This document shows, piece by piece, positions 60,867 to 64,000 of a DNA stretch of 64,000 nt. The position numbers were made by a program, and so were the translations under genes. The notes beneath the pieces were generated by a model. That model was not told the origin of the DNA. It did not search any database and saw nothing but the letters and a program-made list of their open reading frames with translations. This stretch comes from Enterocloster bolteae (GTDB lineage Bacteria; Bacillota; Clostridia; Lachnospirales; Lachnospiraceae), in assembly GCF_002234575.2 (NCBI RefSeq), contig NZ_CP022464.2, forward strand, positions 2,852,001 to 2,916,000. Direction: 5' to 3'. Numbering within the stretch: the stretch's first letter is position 1; each line of letters opens with the position of its first letter.

Positions 60867-61214
60867 ATGGCAGTAAGATGGAAAAGAGTATTTTTGCTGA
60901 CAGTGGTTGTGCTTATGGCAGTGATTATATTTGCACCGCCAGTATTTGCGGCACCAGATAGTGGTCAGGTTTCCACAGCCATTGAAAGCACTTGGAAAAC
61001 AGCAGCAACACAGATTAAAACCGTAACCAATAACGTTATCTTTCCAGTGGTGGATTGTGTGCTGGCGATCCTGCTTTTTGTCAAATTAGCTATGGCTTAC
61101 TTTGATTACAAAAAACATGGCGAATTTGATTTTGCACCAGTGGCAATCTTGTTCTTTGGTCTGGTGTTTGCCATTACAGCACCGACTTATATCTGGAATA
61201 TTCTTGGAATTTGA
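60867..61214 (+). CDS. VirB2/TrbC-like pilin-type protein (DUF3852)
   Basis: The 115-residue protein has a signal peptide (VFLLTVVVLMAVIIFAPPVF AA, residues 8-29) and two further helices (VIFPVVDCVLAILLFVKLAM; PVAILFFGLVFAITAP) joined by a short charged loop YFDYKKHGEFD. This size and topology match VirB2-like pilins and DUF3852 proteins of Gram-positive conjugation systems. AAAGGAG precedes the ATG. The stop is overlapped by the upstream frame of the next gene. Confidence 0.78.
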   Translation: MAVRWKRVFLLTVVVLMAVIIFAPPVFAAPDSGQVSTAIESTWKTAATQIKTVTNNVIFPVVDCVLAILLFVKLAMAYFDYKKHGEFDFAPVAILFFGLVFAITAPTYIWNILGI

Positions 61215-61234
61215 AAAAGAAAGGAGCTGAAATT

Positions 61235-61771
61235 ATGGGATGCTGGGGTGTAAAAGCATTTGAATCAGATGAAGGTCTGGATGCCTTGGAATGGATCAGA
61301 AACCATATTCCGGAAGACGGCTGTCTGCGCTTAAAGGAATTGTTGGAACAGCTGAAATTAGACGAATGGTGCAGACCGCCTGCCGCGGAAAACGGAGAGT
61401 CCCACAGCAGTACAATGCTGATTGCGGAACTGATGGAAAGCTTTCAAAATGGTACTATAGAAGAATGGGAGTATCTCCCGAATAACCCCTTTGAAAAAGT
61501 GGTTTCGTTTCTTGTGGAAAAGGAATCCGTTAAAGAGATGTGCGAGTATCTTTCCAAAACATTGGAATCCGCAAGAAAAAATACGCAGGACAATCAATGG
61601 AACGGGTGGTTTGAAGAAACCAACTGGAACAAATGGCAGGAACATATGGAAAGCCTGATTGAAACTATGCGTAAAATTTTGGAGCAAGACGGAGAGGTGC
61701 TGGACTTGATACCACAGACAAAACAAGAGATTTCAGAGGAACACATAGAAGGTGGTATGAACATGGAATAA
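61235..61771 (+). CDS. DUF4259-family protein
   Basis: The start at 61235 (MGCWGVKAFESDEGLDALEW) has AAAGGAG 13 bases upstream and matches the family N-terminus; the frame also opens at 61211. The 178-residue product is acidic, with a helical C-terminus rich in tryptophan. DUF4259 proteins are found scattered in bacteria with no known function. It is soluble and lies between two transfer membrane genes, so it is either a cargo gene or a cytoplasmic helper. Confidence 0.72.
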   Translation: MGCWGVKAFESDEGLDALEWIRNHIPEDGCLRLKELLEQLKLDEWCRPPAAENGESHSSTMLIAELMESFQNGTIEEWEYLPNNPFEKVVSFLVEKESVKEMCEYLSKTLESARKNTQDNQWNGWFEETNWNKWQEHMESLIETMRKILEQDGEVLDLIPQTKQEISEEHIEGGMNME

Positions 61772-61795
61772 CAGAAAGCGAAGGTGATGAAAAAT

Positions 61796-62656
61796 ATGTT
61801 TGGCTTGGACTTTGCCGTAGACGGTGTGCTGGATCAGTTCTGTGACTGGATCTACGGCAAACTGATCACATTCTTCGGTGAGTTTTTCAGTATGATCAAT
61901 ATGATGGGGGCGGAACTTTTTGAGCTGGATTGGATCAAAGCAATCCTGCTCTTTTTTTATTATTTCGCCTGGGCGTTGTATATCGTTGGTATTGTAGTGG
62001 CTGTGTTTGACACAGCCATTGATGCACGGAGAGGAAAAGGAAGTTTTCAGGACTTGGCGTTAAATATCATCAAAGGTTTTTTCGCCGTCAGCCTGTTTAC
62101 TGTAGTACCTATCGACCTTTATGTCTTCTGCATTAATCTGTCAAATGAACTGATTGGTGCCATTGCTGGTATGTCGGATTCACCAGGAAAACTTGGTGCC
62201 ATTGCCACTATGGTGCTGGGCAGCTTTGAAACGCCTGGTGCCAATGTGGTGGTGTCTATCGTGTTTGTCATACTGATTGGATATGCGGTCATCAAAGTGT
62301 TTTTCGCAAACTTAAAACGAGGCGGTATCCTTCTTGTCATGATGGCAACTGGCAGTCTTTATCTGTTCAGTGTACCAAGAGGATACAGCGACGGATTCGT
62401 GTCTTGGTGCAAACAGGTAGCTGCTCTCTGCCTGACAGCGTTTTTACAGACCATTGTACTGGTTGCAGGGCTAGTTACTTATAACGCAAATATGCTGCTT
62501 GGCATCGGATTGATGCTTTCCAGCACAGAGGTACCGAGAATAGCACAGAACTTTGGATTGGATACCAGTATGCGTTTCAACGCAATGAGTACGGTATATT
62601 CCGTAAATTCCGTAGTCAATATGGCACGTAATGTAGGAAGAATCGCAAGCAGATGA
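61796..62656 (+). CDS. TrbL/VirB6-like conjugal transfer membrane protein
   Basis: The protein has about 286 residues and six helices: AILLFFYYFAWALYIVGIVV, NIIKGFFAVSLFTVVPIDLY, VSIVFVILIGYAVIKVFF and later ones. A short polar N-terminus and the loop DTAIDARRGKGSFQDLALN are typical for TrbL/VirB6-type inner membrane channel subunits of conjugative elements in Firmicutes. Start codons at GTG 61784, ATG 61787 and ATG 61796 are possible; AGGTGA at 61782-61787 favours 61796. Confidence 0.82.
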   Translation: MFGLDFAVDGVLDQFCDWIYGKLITFFGEFFSMINMMGAELFELDWIKAILLFFYYFAWALYIVGIVVAVFDTAIDARRGKGSFQDLALNIIKGFFAVSLFTVVPIDLYVFCINLSNELIGAIAGMSDSPGKLGAIATMVLGSFETPGANVVVSIVFVILIGYAVIKVFFANLKRGGILLVMMATGSLYLFSVPRGYSDGFVSWCKQVAALCLTAFLQTIVLVAGLVTYNANMLLGIGLMLSSTEVPRIAQNFGLDTSMRFNAMSTVYSVNSVVNMARNVGRIASR

Positions 62657-62687
62657 CCTGAAAAATTATTATAAAGGAGTGAGTTCT

Positions 62688-62993
62688 ATGAAGTGGGTAG
62701 ATAATGGGAGAAGAATGGCGGAAAGAGCAAAAGAACTGTTCCCACCAGGTACCAGAATTCAGCTGATCCACATGGATGATCCATATAATCCGATACCTGA
62801 CGGAACAAGAGGAACGGTCAAGTTCGTGGATGATATGGGGACCGTATTTCCAGATTGGGATAACGGCAGAGGTCTTGGTGTGGTATACGGTGAGGACAGT
62901 TTCCGAAAGCTCACACCAGAAGAATTGTTGGAAGAACAGCAGAAAGAAGACATAAATCAAGACACAGATATGGGTATGAACATGGGAATGTAA
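62688..62993 (+). CDS. DUF4314-family protein
   Basis: The 101-residue product starts at ATG 62688 (AAAGGAG 8 bases upstream). The core KELFPPGTRIQLIHMDDPYN and PDGTRGTVKFVDDMGTVFPD forms an SH3-like small barrel, and GRGLGVVYGEDSFRKL ends it; this is the DUF4314 pattern, common on mobile elements. The last residues are a Met/Asp/Gly-rich tail. Function unknown. Confidence 0.78.
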   Translation: MKWVDNGRRMAERAKELFPPGTRIQLIHMDDPYNPIPDGTRGTVKFVDDMGTVFPDWDNGRGLGVVYGEDSFRKLTPEELLEEQQKEDINQDTDMGMNMGM

Positions 62994-63007
62994 GGGAGGT
63001 TTTTGAA

Positions 63008-63373
63008 ATGAAACTGGTATATATCTGTTCTCCATTAAGAGGAGAACCGGAAAAAAACATAGCAAAGGCGAACGAATACGCCAGAGAAGAAGCAATGAAA
63101 GGCAACTGTGCCATCGCACCACATTGTGTTTTCACACAGTTTTTGAACGATGAAGTGCCAGATGAACGCTGGCTCGGGCAGGAAATGGGGAAAGCACTTC
63201 TTTGCAGGTGTGATGAACTTTTGGTTTGCGGCAGCATCATTTCGGAAGGAATGCGTGAGGAAATCAAAATTGCCTATGAGAACGGCATTACTGTTTTAGG
63301 CAGAGATTTGTCCATTGCGGATATCGAAGATGCGGTGTTTGGAGAAACAGAACAGTGCTGTGAGATGGTATAA
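63008..63373 (+). CDS. DUF4406/nucleoside deoxyribosyltransferase-like protein
   Basis: The 121-residue protein reads VYICSPLRGEPEKNIAKANE at the start, CAIAPHCVFTQFLNDE in the middle and LLVCGSIISEGMREEIKIAY at the end. The pattern is that of DUF4406, related to nucleoside 2-deoxyribosyltransferases, with the glutamate in SEGMREE at the place of the catalytic residue. It may act on nucleotides or nucleotide signals. It lies between transfer genes, 14 bases after the DUF4314 gene. Confidence 0.75.
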   Translation: MKLVYICSPLRGEPEKNIAKANEYAREEAMKGNCAIAPHCVFTQFLNDEVPDERWLGQEMGKALLCRCDELLVCGSIISEGMREEIKIAYENGITVLGRDLSIADIEDAVFGETEQCCEMV

Positions 63374-63390
63374 AAGGCAGGTGAGAAGCA

Positions 63391-63717
63391 ATGTATATCT
63401 ACCCAGAAAACCTGAAAGGCAAAAGCACCATGTTCCTTTGGACATTGCGAGATATGCTGATTATCATCATAGGTGCAGTCCTGTCAGCTGTCTTTGCGGC
63501 AGCTTTGGACTGGATTGTGCCTGGTGTTCTTATTGGCGTGTTCGCCTTTTTGACACTGCGTATTGATAACGAACTGAATATCTCGGACTACATCCGCTTT
63601 GCCTTTCGATTTTTTGTGACAACACAACAGATTTTTTATTGGAGGTTTGCCGATGACAAGAATGAGAATTGGAAAGAAGAAATCTACCAGAGAAGAAATA
63701 GGCGCCAGAAATATTGA
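63391..63717 (+). CDS. PrgI/VirB3-like conjugation protein
   Basis: The 108-residue protein has YPENLKGKSTMFLWTLRDM, two close helices (IIIIGAVLSAVFAAALDW and VPGVLIGVFAFLTLRI) and a polar C-terminus ending YWRFADDKNENWKEE. This is the PrgI family, VirB3-like, normally coded next to the VirB4 ATPase. The next gene overlaps its 3' end by 65 bases. Confidence 0.85.
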   Translation: MYIYPENLKGKSTMFLWTLRDMLIIIIGAVLSAVFAAALDWIVPGVLIGVFAFLTLRIDNELNISDYIRFAFRFFVTTQQIFYWRFADDKNENWKEEIYQRRNRRQKY

Positions 63718-64000
63718 CGGGGTTGGCGTGGAAACATACGGCAATGAGTATCTGGTTTACTTTCTGGTACAGCCGGATAACATTGCGGTACTATCAGAAA
63801 CAGCAGTAAAAACAAAAATCATAGCGATGTCCAGTGTCATCAAAGGACTGGACTCCATTGAGTTTTCCTGCATCAATTCCAGAGAAAACTTCGACCAGAA
63901 CAAAATGTTTTACAAAGAGCGTCTGGAGGAAGAAGAAAGCCCCAAGGTACGAGAAATATTGGAAAAAGACCTGATCCATCTGGACAGAGTACAGATACAG
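63653..64000 (+). CDS. Conjugal transfer protein, 3' end beyond window
   Basis: ATG 63653, 7 bases after GGAGG and inside the PrgI gene, opens a frame that runs to the window end (116 codons). It reads TREEIGARNIDGVGVETYGN, EYLVYFLVQPDNIAVLSETA and IKGLDSIEFSCINSRENFDQ. The position after PrgI suggests either the N-terminal domain of a VirB4-type ATPase or a separate small transfer gene before it; no nucleotide motif is reached within the window. Confidence 0.6.
   Translation, partial: MTRMRIGKKKSTREEIGARNIDGVGVETYGNEYLVYFLVQPDNIAVLSETAVKTKIIAMSSVIKGLDSIEFSCINSRENFDQNKMFYKERLEEEESPKVREILEKDLIHLDRVQIQ

Noticed and set aside
1..64000. tRNA or rRNA genes
   Set aside because: No cloverleaf or rRNA-like stretch was recognised by eye on either strand; a dedicated tRNA scan was not possible.

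Overview
The window looks like a chromosomal segment of a spore-forming, anaerobic Firmicute, most likely a Lachnospiraceae/Enterocloster-type Clostridia. The evidence is the spoVA sporulation genes, a Rex repressor, a lysine riboswitch on dapAB, ferredoxin-like and clostridial-type protein variants, AGGAGG ribosome binding sites and compact one-direction operons. The genus is inference from gene style, not a match. Three compositions are visible by eye: a moderately GC-rich host backbone, a very AT-rich defence insert (about 0.9-6.2 kb) and an intermediate, AT-leaning mobile element from about 44.4 kb to the end.

Left part (1-8.8 kb): spoVAB (cut by the window edge), spoVAC, spoVAD and spoVAE, the forespore dipicolinic-acid channel genes. 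Between spoVAC and spoVAD lies about 6.5 kb of foreign and decayed DNA: a two-gene Gabija-like phage-defence system (OLD-type AAA/TOPRIM nuclease plus UvrD-like helicase), the broken tail of an AlbA_2/Schlafen-type ATP-binding regulator, and the eroded end of a sulfonate/nitrate-type ABC substrate-binding gene. A 9-bp direct repeat lies near both edges.

Middle (9-44.4 kb): housekeeping genes. In order: a class A penicillin-binding protein (minus strand), YigZ, an aldo/keto reductase with ferredoxin tail, TypA/BipA, an SSB-like OB-fold protein, a corrinoid adenosyltransferase-like P-loop protein, a lysine riboswitch with dapA-dapB, a lipoprotein, purC, purF, purB, a single-domain DUF11 protein, a LysR regulator, purA, a MarR regulator, and a DUF819 transporter. 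A PLP C-S lyase, M20 amidohydrolase and MFS transporter follow as one apparent operon. Then come an ABC-F protein, rex, acpS, nnr, alr, an orphan mazF-like toxin, a CNNM/CorC protein, a MATE exporter and yebC. Several short tandem-repeat arrays sit directly behind stop codons, and many intrinsic terminators and sigma-A promoters can be read.

Right part (about 44.4-64 kb): the left portion of an integrative and conjugative element placed just after yebC. Its first block looks like an establishment and counter-defence region: DUF3846, an ADP-ribosyltransferase-like protein, a DUF3849-like protein, a cytosine methyltransferase with a second gene apparently encoded in another frame, three ArdA-like antirestriction paralogues, an adenine methylase and an AbrB-like protein. 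The second block is a surface and mating block: a membrane protein, a sortase, a CAP-domain secreted protein, a 1928-residue thioester/15x CnaB adhesin, VirB2-like, TrbL/VirB6-like and PrgI/VirB3-like proteins, and the start of a further transfer gene cut by the window edge. Integrase, relaxase and coupling protein are not in view.
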